Shown: positions 41,152-51,170 of the stretch, piece after piece | How the letters are laid out: each line of letters starts with the position of its first letter | How positions within the stretch are numbered: the first letter of the stretch is position 1 | Assembly: GCF_000471905.2 (NCBI RefSeq) | Contig: NW_006499603.1 | Coordinates: 5,030,895 to 5,094,894, forward strand | Source of the DNA: Amborella trichopoda | Taxonomy: Eukaryota > Streptophyta > Magnoliopsida > Amborellales > Amborellaceae | Direction: 5' to 3' | Length of the DNA stretch: 64,000 nt | Made by a program: the position numbers and the translations under genes | Notes under the pieces: generated by a model | Database searches by the model: none | Seen by the model: the letters and a program-made list of their open reading frames with translations, nothing else | What the model was told of the DNA's origin: nothing

Positions 41152-44100
41152 TCAAAATCGATCAATTGCTTCATTGATCTTTCCCCTGTACATTGCAGTC
41201 GATGTTTTTGCCCGTTCAATCTCACTCTTTAGCTCTTCTGCCAGCCCCGCCTCTTGCTTCATCAAGGTGGTCACTTCTCCCAAAGAATGCTGGAGGGCCA
41301 AAGTATTATCAAAAAGCACTTTATCCTTCACTCCCAATCCGCAGTCTCCTTCTCCAACTTGTCAAGCTTCGGCGTTAGCTCTAATATCTTCGCCCTTAGA
41401 GCCGTAAACTTACGCTGGCAGACGTGGCCTCCGTAGCAAGGCCTGATCTCTAGGATTCTGTGGTATCCAGTTGCTGCGATTGAGTGTTTACCAATTCACA
41501 GTAGCACAGAAGAGAAGACTCCAAACGGGGCAACCACCAGCTTTTCAGTCGCTACGTAGTTGCTTCTTCTGGCAGGGCTTTCACCCTTCATCCCTCCATC
41601 TCATTGACAACGCTGTCAAAATAAGGAAGGACTTCGGGTGCATTCCCTGACGCAATCCCCCTTAACTGTTGGATCGCCGCTCCAAGCTCTTCAAAGGATA
41701 GCTCCTTCAGTTTCTGGAGGCTCGTCTGGAGCATCACAAAAATAACTCCTGGCAGCCCGCATAAAGAAGGCATGGGCAATACAGCAGGAGCAACCATAAC
41801 AGGAGGACCCCCAGCTATAACGAAGGTCTCAGGTTCCTAAGATTCAGGAGTAACCTCAAGCTGCTCTGGTACCTCGATGACAGCTTTCTCGCTCTGGCCC
41901 CCAGTCATGACCATGTCAAGCTCGATCCTTTTATACCTAGGCATCATCGCCTCATCCTCTGCAAGCACCATAACCGTAGAGCCACTACCTCAGTCTCGAG
42001 TTGCACCTCGGTAGTCTCTTCGATTGGGGTACCGACCTCTCCCTGTGTCCCCTCTTCTCGAACCGTCTCCACCTCGAGAGGTTTGACACCCTTTCCCTCT
42101 CCTTCTTCGCCCTTATCTTCCTCGGTGATCATTTCTGCACTCCTTTTTCTTCTTTGCCGGCTTGGGCGTAGTAGCCTGCTTTTTCTTCTTCACTGGCTAG
42201 GGCACAGCAGCCTAGTTTTTCTTCTTCGCCATCGGCTCGGACGCACCAACCTGCTTTTTCTTCTTTCTTTTTGCCAGCTCAGGTGCAGCAGCCCGCTTTC
42301 TCTTCTTCCCTTTCTCTTGTTCAGATGCAGCACCCTTTGAGGTGCCAGACTTGGAAGAACTGGCAGCTAACTTACTATGAGTGTCGCTCCCTATCAACTT
42401 ATTCAAATCCTGGACTGGATGGCCCTCATACCCCGGGATTTTACAGCCTTCCTTCCATTTGAAGATAGCATAGTGGTGGTAAAAAATATTCTCTATCTCC
42501 TTCTCCATGTTGAGAAACCTCGGCAAGGATTCGTCCACGATAGTCTGGTGAGGCCGCCCAACCACATGCCAATCATCAGGGAAGCCCAGGGTAAACATTT
42601 TGGCTAAGGGTGTTCCGCATCCCAATACCCCTTGTTCATGATTCTCCACTAATACTCGTGGGCCTCGGTGGCTCGTACTTTCCTACCAAAATGGGGCAGC
42701 ACATACTTATTCACCTTAGTGGTCTCCAAGCATGTGGCCCAGGCGGTGCGAATGTGCCTTAGGAGCCAAGTCTCCCTGAGGGTGCCCAACTCGTCCTTCT
42801 TCCAGCGGCCTTTCTTGCTATGCTGCTTCTCAAAGGGTATGGAGAACGGGCACCCCTGATCCAGCCCATGCTATCAGGCGAACCGATGAGGAAAGTAGTC
42901 ATCAAGCTTCGCGCAATGGACAGTGCGATAGGCCAGAACTCCGCCTCTTACACTCAACATAAACATCAATTCTTTTGGGCTGGTGAAGTCATCATCTAGA
43001 TGGTGGCCCAGCTCGTCCGCACACACATGATCTGTGAGACCTCCAACTGGGAATGCCACCTGGGCCATGTGCAGGTGATCATTGAAGAACAAGCTACGCG
43101 CATGGCCGGGGGTATGGAAACTGGCTTCTGCCGGCAATCTTCAAAAAAAACAAGCACATGTAGTCCTCCAACTCTCAGGTTCTGAGATATGTGATCGAAA
43201 AATAAGCCCCAAGCCAGTCATACACATAATGGACTGGGAAAGGAATCTTGAAATCTTCGGGGAAGGCCTCACCATCTTCTATGTCATTCCCTCCTTCCTC
43301 CCCTTTGTACGGTCTTCCCCTAGAAATGGCTCCCAGGCCATGATAAATACTGCACAGAACATGTTGTGCTAGTGCATACTCCTCCCGTGCCATGTCACAG
43401 GCCACATAAAATGCTCCCGGACGAATGACGTCTGCCCCGCCTGGTAGGGAAAATTTGCATAGGAAGAGCCCTAAGTAAGCTGCCAGGACGATGTGCTCAT
43501 TCTCATTTCGCAGCTCGAAAATGGGCAGGGTTTCCTTCTCTTATTTTCTCGATGACGGACCAATTTCATTTGTACAACTATCGTAGAAGAACCTCACCCA
43601 TTTTCTGAAAGTGACTCACCCACTTTTGGGTTCATCATAAAGTCATTGGTAGATCATGAACAATTCTTGAAGCCCAGCTGGTGGGGCTTCATTACCTATC
43701 TTCTCCCCCCCAAAAATGACTGATTTTTGAGGAATAAACTCGTCATAAGCGGCAACCCACCAACAAAGTGCAGGTCCATCAGCGAAATCCCTGCCTCTTC
43801 GTGACAAAATAGACATGAGCTGCTAACATGGCTCCAAGTCTCCAACAACACTTTGACCGTATTTGAGCAACGATCATAGTAGCCTGCTGAGCACTGAAGG
43901 GCGACCGGAAAAAAGAGTTGTCTCAAAGTACCCCTAAAACATCGCAGCACTTTCATGGTCCATGAGGAGTACCCCTTTAGGTACTAGTGTTCCCCTTGTA
44001 CCCGTGGGCCAGAAGACATCCATTTCATGCCCTGGGTTTCCACCATCTGCTTGCCTAGAGTTGGCAAGCTCGCAATAGAGGCTACGTTTCGGTGAAGGCA

Positions 44101-44196
44101 ATGTAGAAGGCCTACCCCCTCCTCTATACTCACATTTCCATCATTATCTTCCCTCTTCACTAACTGAACGGGGGCGCTTGCAAAGGTGACGCTCAA
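41152..44196 (-). pseudogene. Antisense extra gene of element B: plant mobile domain-like protein
   Basis: It runs opposite to gag. In order: an N-terminal segment with VLLETW and ISLMDLHFVGGLPL (43956-43696), matching the strand/helix start of the plant mobile domain (PMD, aminotransferase-like family PF10536); a further segment with QHVLCSIYHGLGAIS and IPFPVHYVYDWLGAYF (43405-43175), a pattern typical of that domain; a third with VRGGVLAYRTVHCAKLDDYF (43137-42874); a Lys/Ala-rich stretch (about 42330-42200); an acidic stretch; and a coiled-coil end finishing EIERAKTSTAMYRGKINEAI, stop at 41152. Several stops and frameshifts. Tat elements are known to carry extra antisense frames. Function unknown; PMD proteins act in silencing and gene expression in plants. 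Confidence 0.7.
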
Positions 44197-45240
44197 AGGC
44201 TACCTTGGTTCACCCAAGGCTTCGGTGAGCCAGATTGGCTCACCTCTCACCAAGCTCTCGCCAGTGAATGCATTAGTACTAACCTCCCCTTCTTGCGGGA
44301 GGTTCTTCATGTCTAGAATGGCCCCCGAAGACTCGGCCATTAGAACAAAAGAAAAGGATGCTAGGAGGCCACGAACAAACTGGACTCACCAGGGCAGGAC
44401 TATCGTCATCTACCCACTAAGATGTTATCTCTATCTCACAGCCAAAAGCAAGACTATCGTCGTCTACCACCGGGAGGGAATCGTCATCTCGCGATCAACC
44501 GAGGGTTATCCTCGTCCCACGACCAAGGCGTATTAATGCCTCGCTCCAGCTGTTAGCAAGTGCGTCCCTTGAAATATGGGCACGCCATCTGACACTCGCG
44601 GTGTGGCCTGCAATCGCGCGTGCGGAGGGTGACCGTTCGCCGTCCCATGACCCTTCATCTCATGACTGCTCTTCTCCTCCTTCAACCCTTTGGGTTCCCA
44701 CTGGCGCTTCCCCTCCTCGCTAGGAATCCACACCCGTCAACCGGGAAACCCCTTCCCCACCTTCCACTAATTGCCAGAGTTAGCGGAAAACCACAAGAAT
44801 ACCCAGAAGGCTTCTTTGAGACCCTGCGGATCTCCCTTCTCCTTGCTCTTCCTCCTTTAACGAGTTCACCACCAACGCACCAGAATTCTACTAAGTTCCC
44901 GGTGAGCCCACTGTTGTTCTCCCTTCTTCTACTTCAATAACCAGAGGACCTACATATCTCTCTGAACTCGCTACAATCTCCCCTTCAGTAGCAGAACGAC
45001 CGGAGAAGTGTTCAAACCCTGGCAAGGCACCTCTACAAATCCTGTTAAGGCCCTGAAAAGCCCTATTCCTTGCTTAGAAAGCCTCGGCACTTCTCGAAAA
45101 AGTTCGCAATCACGGCATGAAGCTTCATGACCTCCTGAAGCTCTCCAAAAAATCTCCTAACTGCCTATCTCTGCAAATTTAGCCAAGAAGTTCTTGCCAA
45201 AAAACCTTTGCTAAAAGCTTTGACCCTCCCTCTCTAAAAA
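44197..45240 (-). other. 5' part of the antisense transcription unit of B, untranslated or unrecognised
   Basis: The segment 44740-45240 aligns with A (12900-13460) and C (60800-61430), with no open frame shared by all three, so it is likely the 5' untranslated region of the antisense gene. Between 44197 and 44740 short minus frames exist but I cannot support them as coding. Confidence 0.45.
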
Positions 45241-45250
45241 CCCATCTACT

Positions 45251-45298
45251 GTTTTACCCTTCAGTAAAACTGTAAAATGGGGTTTTTCCCCTTTTATA
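45251..45298 (-). promoter_or_regulatory. Antisense promoter of B: TATA box plus start-site hairpin
   Basis: The minus strand reads TATAAAAG (45298-45291). About 21 bases further lies the inverted repeat GTTTTAC, six bases, GTAAAAC (45251-45270). Position, spacing and flanking CCCCATTTTAC words agree with A and C. Transcription would run toward the PMD-type gene. Confidence 0.65.
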
Positions 45299-45399
45299 CC
45301 CAGCAGTGCCATAAACTACCCTCGATAAACATGAAATGATGCTCCAGTCCCCAGTTCGTGATGGCAATAAGACCAGGCCGGGGCAGGTCAAGCCCGAGA

Positions 45400-45610
45400 C
45401 CCAAGAGGACTATCGTCGCGCCCTTCACGTAGAGAGCTATCACCGCGCGCCTTCGTCAAGGGCCATCACTGCGTGCCTTCGTCAATGGCCACCGTCACGC
45501 ACCCTCGTCAAAGGGTCATCGTCGCGCAACTTCGTCAAGGGGCATCACCGAGCGCCTCGTTGAAAGAATTATTGCCACGCATTTTGCCAGGGGCCACTGC
45601 CACACGGAAG
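45400..45610 (+). repeat. CGTCGCGC minisatellite upstream of the antisense promoter of B
   Basis: Units of about 28-30 bp around CGCGCCTTCGTCAAGGGCCA, about seven degenerate copies. Related to A (13660-13910) and to U5 of LTR5. Confidence 0.65.
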
Positions 45611-45779
45611 GGGCCTAATATCGCATGCATCATCTGACACTTAGTGCCACGCGTACACCAGGGCACTCTTAGCTAGACCATCATTCTATACTCTCAAGAA
45701 GTTCATCCCCTGCACCACAGCCTCACTCCTCAGGGAGTCCAGCCTCCTGTGACAGCTCTATTCCCCATGGAGTCAAATT

Positions 45780-46180
45780 CCCTCACCACACGATCCAAAT
45801 GCACGACCCTAAACTGCATGGTCAGAACTATATGACCACAAACTGTAGAGTTGGTCTAGTTGTACGAACTTAAACTACATAGTCCTTGTCACACGACTCA
45901 AAACTATACGACCAATGTCCGAACTATATTACCTTAAACTGTAGCGAAAGTCAGTTGCACGACCTTAAACTACATAGTCCTTGTCTCATGACTCAAAACT
46001 GTACGACCATGGTCCATGCTGCATGACCTTAAACTGCACAGCCATGGTCCAAACTATACGACCTTAAACTATAGCGAACTTCTAGGTGCACGACCATAAA
46101 CTGCACGGTCCTAGCCGCATGACTTTAAACTGCATAACCATGGTCTAAGCTACAAGACCCTAAAACTGTAATGCATGGCA
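45780..46180 (+). repeat. CCTTAAACTG array, block 1 of B
   Basis: About ten diverged monomers with GACCTTAAACTGCAT or GACCTTAAACTATAG. Same family as the 35-bp arrays of A. Confidence 0.75.
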
Positions 46181-46655
46181 CGACAAAGGGTTCATACACA
46201 CAACTCCAATCGAGAGATAGAACACCTCCTCATTGAAAGGGTATTTCATCAACATCCTCAGTGGAGTTAGATGTGTGCAAGAGTCATACTTACCTCTTTA
46301 ACCCCTAATGGGTTTGTTTCACATCAACATCTCAGTAAGAGTCACGTCTTACTACGACCAACTATCCCCAAGGAGTTTAGGGCCCTTCTTATCTTCTCAA
46401 CCTTCACGAGGTTCATCTGTGCTCTGACCTATCATCCTCAGCAGAGTCACATGCATGTCATTTCTCATTATCTCCAAGAGGTCACACTGGACCTCTTAAT
46501 CTCGGGTGAAGTCACATCCATCTGCCACTCCTCGAGTGTCGCCATCTCTATTTAAACCTCTCACTTGTGTATAGCCTTACCTATCTCTATCCCTAGGGAG
46601 AAAGATTGTTATCCACAACCCATCCCCATGTAGCTTTACCTACGTGACGACCCAC
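46181..46655 (+). other. Conserved spacer between arrays of B
   Basis: Aligns with the spacer 14331-14814 of A. Nothing coding is visible. Confidence 0.5.
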
Positions 46656-46915
46656 ACACTGGTCTATACTGCATGACCTTAAACTGCATAGCCCTGGTCC
46701 ATGCTGCATGGCCTTAAACTGCATAGCCATGGTCCAAAATATATGACCTTAAACTGTAGCGAAGGTCTCATTGCACGACCTTAAACTGCATGGTCCTAGT
46801 TGCATGACTTTAAACTGCATAACCATGGTCCAGTTGTGTGACCCTAAACTATAGTGCACGTCTTGACCGCATGACATTAAACTGCTTTGTCCAGGTCCAG
46901 GAGGTATGACCTTAA
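46656..46915 (+). repeat. CCTTAAACTG array, block 2 of B
   Basis: About seven monomers continuing the family, ending with a GTCCAGGTCCAGGAGGTATG-type unit before the 3' tail. Confidence 0.7.
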
Positions 46916-47130
46916 AGACGCCCCCACGTACGTGCACACACCTTTTACGTACAATGTCACACACATCTTCCCTAACTGACCCGCTCGTGTGGGCATACCA
47001 CCGCCATTTCCTCCCCAATGAGCCTACATACGTGCACACGCCCTTTATGTGCATCTTCACTCACACCTTCCTTAGGCAGCCCATTTGTGTGCGTGCACCA
47101 CCTTCGTCTTCTTTCCCTCTAGTGAGTCTT
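46916..47130 (+). repeat. Tandem duplication of about 108 bp in the 3' region of B
   Basis: The block with ACGTGCACACNCCTTTANGT and CACACCTTCCCTAAC-type words occurs from about 46922 and again from about 47028. A has one copy (about 15485-15570). Confidence 0.6.
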
Positions 47131-47814
47131 ACCCATGCTTACCAAACGGCAAACCCTTCTGCAAGCCATACTCGCCATTAGCTAGTGGGTCACCATTGTT
47201 CACCCACCATCCATCCATCATCAACCCTTCACAAGGCAACTTCATGCAATCTTCCCAAGTGAGTCAAACTCATCCCTAAGCTCACTCTATGGCCTCCACA
47301 AACTGCCATTCACCACCACTACGGTCCAGCTGTATGACCCTAAACTATAGTATACATCCTGGCCGCATGACTTTAAAAGGCTTCGCATAGGTCTTGAAGG
47401 AACGACTCTAAATATGCCTTCACATGAAAAAAAAGGACATGGTGTACACCTGACAAAGGAACGCCATGAGTAAAAATGACGGATGGGCATGGTCACAAAC
47501 CATGAGTAAGAGAGTTTCATGGAAAACAAAATTCCAGCACGGTGAAATCCTAAAAAAGCATCGTGATTAAAAACGGATGAAAAAGGTGAACATGACTCGG
47601 TAAAAGAGCTCAAAAATAGCAGAAGTTGGTGAAAACCATCTTCACGATGCCACTTCCCCTATTCAAGTGAGAACCTCCAAAAGGGCGCTTAGACCGACAA
47701 GACAGGCTAACACACGACCACTGCCTCAGCCGACATTCAATCTCAAAACAATCACAATCTTGGCTAATGAGGTCTGCCTAAAATCCTCAAAAGCCAGCAT
47801 CCAATCGCAACACC
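47131..47814 (+). other. 3' non-coding tail of B before the 46-48 bp repeat
   Basis: Aligns with A (about 15600-16318): the block with AAGGGCGCTT and ACCGACAA, and a run of short A-rich words. No gene is supported. Confidence 0.5.
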
Positions 47815-48046
47815 ACATGGCTCATCAGAGAGTGAGAGCCGCATAAGATCTCCCAATCATCATGGTTCATCAGCGGGTGAGAGCCGCATAAGATCCCCCA
47901 AGTTTCAACATGGCTCATCAGGGAGTGAGAGCTGCATAAGATCTCCCAACAATCATGGCTTATCAGGGGGTGAGAGCCGCATAAGATCCCCCACGCTTCA
48001 ACATGGCTCATCAAGGAGTGAGAGCGGCATAAGATCTCCCCAGTTC
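47815..48046 (+). repeat. Five tandem copies of a 46-48 bp unit in B
   Basis: The units start at about 47816, 47862, 47909, 47954 and 48002. Each has ATGGCTCATCAGGGAGTGAG and CCGCATAAGAT. They alternate between two linker forms (CTCCCAATCATC and CCCCCAAGTTTCAAC), so a dimer was the likely amplified unit. A has one copy near 16319. Confidence 0.85.
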
Positions 48047-48494
48047 AACAACAACAAGAGTCCTTGAGGGTGAGGATAATGACTAAAAGATCCCGCTGGA
48101 AGTGCTAAGAACCATCACAAAGGTAAGAAACTAATGAATCTAGGGTCAAACCTGCCACAGGCTTCAAGGTATGCCTCACCAAAATCCCCTAGCCTACATG
48201 GAACCAGACTTTCAGGATGGGTCAGAAGCCCCTGACTGGACCCGCTAGACGGGACCTACAGAGATACCCTAAGAATCAAAAGCAAACCTGGTGTAACAGC
48301 GAACAATGTCGACCTAAGGTTCATAACATATGGCCTTTAGAAAAGGTTGGATTCTGTCCGAGGCCCCTACAAAAGCCTCACGCTTTAGAATCAATAATAG
48401 TCCCTTGAGGGTGAGGACTTTGACAAGATCCCTCAAACTTCCCGAATGATTGTAGTTCTCGATTATCTTGAGCACAACATTTGGTAGGCCATGT
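48047..48494 (+). other. Last internal part of B before LTR6
   Basis: Aligns with A (16370-17021) with deletions. It ends in the junction inverted repeat ACAACAT (48474-48480) and ATGTTGT (48491-48497). No polypurine tract is visible next to the LTR. Confidence 0.6.
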
Positions 48495-51165
48495 TGTTGG
48501 AACGTATTTTTCATCAACATGGGGTTCCCGCTCAATAAAGTCCAACAAATAGTGGAAATTCCAGTAGTCACATAATAGCCCTGAAATCAGCCAAGATCTT
48601 CATAAGGTCTCTCAAAAGTCTCTTGCCAAGTTTTGTCGTAGTCCAACATGTCTAAGGCAGTGCAGACTGAGAAACAGTTCCAACAGAATCTGCATCTAAC
48701 ACCTTGAAACGGCTCCTATAACTAGACCTACATTTTGGTGTCTCAAATCGTTGTGAGACTACCACCATTGGATTCAGCACGGTCGAAAACCCCCAAGGGT
48801 TAAATTTCAGCCCGAACGGACACTCCAGGAAGATGTTATAGGAAAAATAATGAAACAGGAGGGGTCGCACGCTATTCCTGTACAGCCACCCTACAACTCC
48901 ACGCCATGAAAGGGACAGTCACGACCAGTGACTTTCGACGCTCATATCACACCCGTCCCAAGTCGGATCGTGCTCAAATTTGGTGAGTATGTGTATCTAG
49001 TCAAGACGAGCAATTTGATATGTGGCACGCCCCGGGACGACACTCGAACGCGAAGAAAACCTAGAGAGAAGTTGTTCATCCGTGAAGAAAGTGCAGAAAA
49101 TTCAGCAACATCGTGCCTCTCTGGAGCAGCTACATCACACCGCTCACGAGCCCAATCGTCTCGAGACCAATCCCATCGTGTGCATAAGGTCTCGGGCTAT
49201 CACTGACCCTAACCTTGTACGTGCTGCACAAAAATCCGACAAAGCGACTATAAATTTCGTTGCGGAATTCCAGATTCAGGCCAAAATTTCAACTTTGCAA
49301 AATCTTCGTTCGGGCACGAAATCGAGCTGCATTTGTTGACCTGTGATCGTAACGGCATGCTCAGTGTAATTCAGCAAAGAAATCACCTAAAAACATAAAG
49401 GAACGAGTACAATATCAATCTGAAGTTTCAAGATCCATTCAAATTTCAAGTCACATGATTGTGCACTAAAAATACGATCCATGACTCGAAGTTGTTATCA
49501 AATCGATCGTCATGCCAAGCCCTACAAGAAAACAATCATCTTACGATCAACCGGGCATCAAAACGACCCCGGATCAGCAATGCAAGATCACGCAAGTTCT
49601 AGGACAACACAGAGACTGTTGTAAAATTCCACGAATTATTAAGAAGGGACAAATATATCATTTTTCACCCTATTTTCTAATTTCTTTTAATTCAATTTAA
49701 TCTTAATTTCAAGAAATTAAGGTTACTTTTGATCATCCACCCATGTTTGGGGCAAATTCTATATTTACATACCAGCATTGTACGCACTAAAGGACTCAAC
49801 CTTTCACAAAAGAGAGAGTTTTTACTTAATACAAGTTTCTCTTTCTTCTCATTGTTACGTCACGTTTGAGAGAGAGAGTGAGGTGAGAGAAACTTTTGAC
49901 CGGTATCCTTAGTTCGAGGTAAATCTTTTCTCTCTTCTTTTCTTTTTTTCTTCTTCTCTCTCTCTTCTTTCTCTCTTTCCCCCTCCTTCTTCGTCTGAGT
50001 TCCTTGCAGCGGTTATGCACGGCAGTGGCAATGCCGTGCATGCCTCTTCGGAGGTCCCACAGGTCCCGCATGGCGATGGCAGTGCCATGTGCGAGTCTCC
50101 TTCTCCTTCTATTCTTCTATCTCCCTCTCCCAGTGGTGCATGTAGACAGTGCTGTCTATTGTCGTCCACAAATGTAGCTTCGATGTCTTAGTGAAGAACC
50201 CAGATGGCAGAACTTGCTGCCGCCCGTAAGGGTCCTTCCCTGTTGCGCATCTATGGTAGACAGTGATACCCTTCGCCGCTCGTTAGAGACCTTGGCGATG
50301 TCTACCACTGTCTGCGATCTTCCTTCGCTTATTTGGTGCCTATCGCTGTCCTTCCGACATCCCACACCAATCGTCGTGTGCCTCGTAAGGATTACAGTCG
50401 TGCGCCTCGTAAGGATTGCCAATGGCGATGCTTAGCCCTGTCCGTAGTTCATTTCTCACTCTCTAACCATGAGCAATAGTGTCGAGCGCTGCCTATGGGC
50501 CACGACACTACTATTCCACAGTCGTGAGTGGCAACGGTTAGTGCCGTAGGGACCCCATCTCTCTATCGTCTCGTGTTTTTTTTTCATTTTCTTTTCCTCT
50601 TCTCACTTGACTGAGGGTAGACTTAGCCTAGCACCGTTATATCAGTCTCAGTTTCAAGTAGTATTGCCGCTGTGCTGGTCTTGAGAACCATGCCCATCTT
50701 GCTACCACTCCAAGTCGATGACTTCCCAATTGCCATGCTAATCTTGCCTCTTCATCCAGTTTTTCTTCCCTTTTCTATCTTTATTTGAACCTTACGCTTC
50801 ATCGCCCTCTCATATGAACGTGCATCGCCCTAAGACAAGAGTGGGTCTTTCAGACCCACTTGTCTTACAAATTAACCATAAAAGTGTTGTGCAGAAAGCA
50901 AGAGGATTGTAGGTCAAGGGAGGTGATTCAGAACCAGCTAAAGTAGCTAGGGGGCTTTTTTCGTCATCAAAGAGGGCACCCACATGAGCCGGCCCGAGTA
51001 AGTCCCGAACCCACCTTCAATTCTTCTCTCATCGGTTGGTATACCTGCCCTTGGTCTCGAGCAACGTTCTGAGAGAGCAATCTCAAATCCTGGGTTCTCC
51101 AGAAACTCGAGATACGTGTCGCCAGATTATCCAGATCCGGAAGGAGAGATCAAGGCACCTAACCA
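48495..51165 (+). repeat. LTR6, 3' LTR of element B (2671 bp)
   Basis: It begins TGTTGGAACGTATT and ends CACCTAACCA. TATA-like CTATATTTAC at about 49759. Hairpins H1 50015-50041, H2 50068-50090, H3 50832-50866 (perfect lower arms GTGGGTC and GACCCAC) and H4 51049-51066. Most similar to LTR5. Confidence 0.9.
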
Positions 51166-51170
51166 CTCGT
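51166..51170. repeat. Target-site duplication CTCGT, right side of B
   Basis: Identical to 33853-33857. Confidence 0.9.

Larger units (their letters stand above)
33858..51165 (+). mobile_element. Element B: complete, pol-less Tat-type element (17.3 kb)
   Basis: LTR5, primer site, leader, gag, remnant of protease, unassigned tail, antisense PMD-type gene with its own promoter, minisatellite and array region, LTR6. No RT, RNase H or integrase motif is present between gag and the antisense gene. C lacks pol at the same place, so this is a family trait rather than a single deletion. The LTRs differ at roughly one base in ten by eye, so the insertion is old. It would need pol from A-type elements. 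Confidence 0.88.

Noticed and set aside
47787-48014. Minus-strand frame with repeated HSLMSHVETWGILCG-like words
   Set aside because: It is the translation of the five 46-48 bp repeats.
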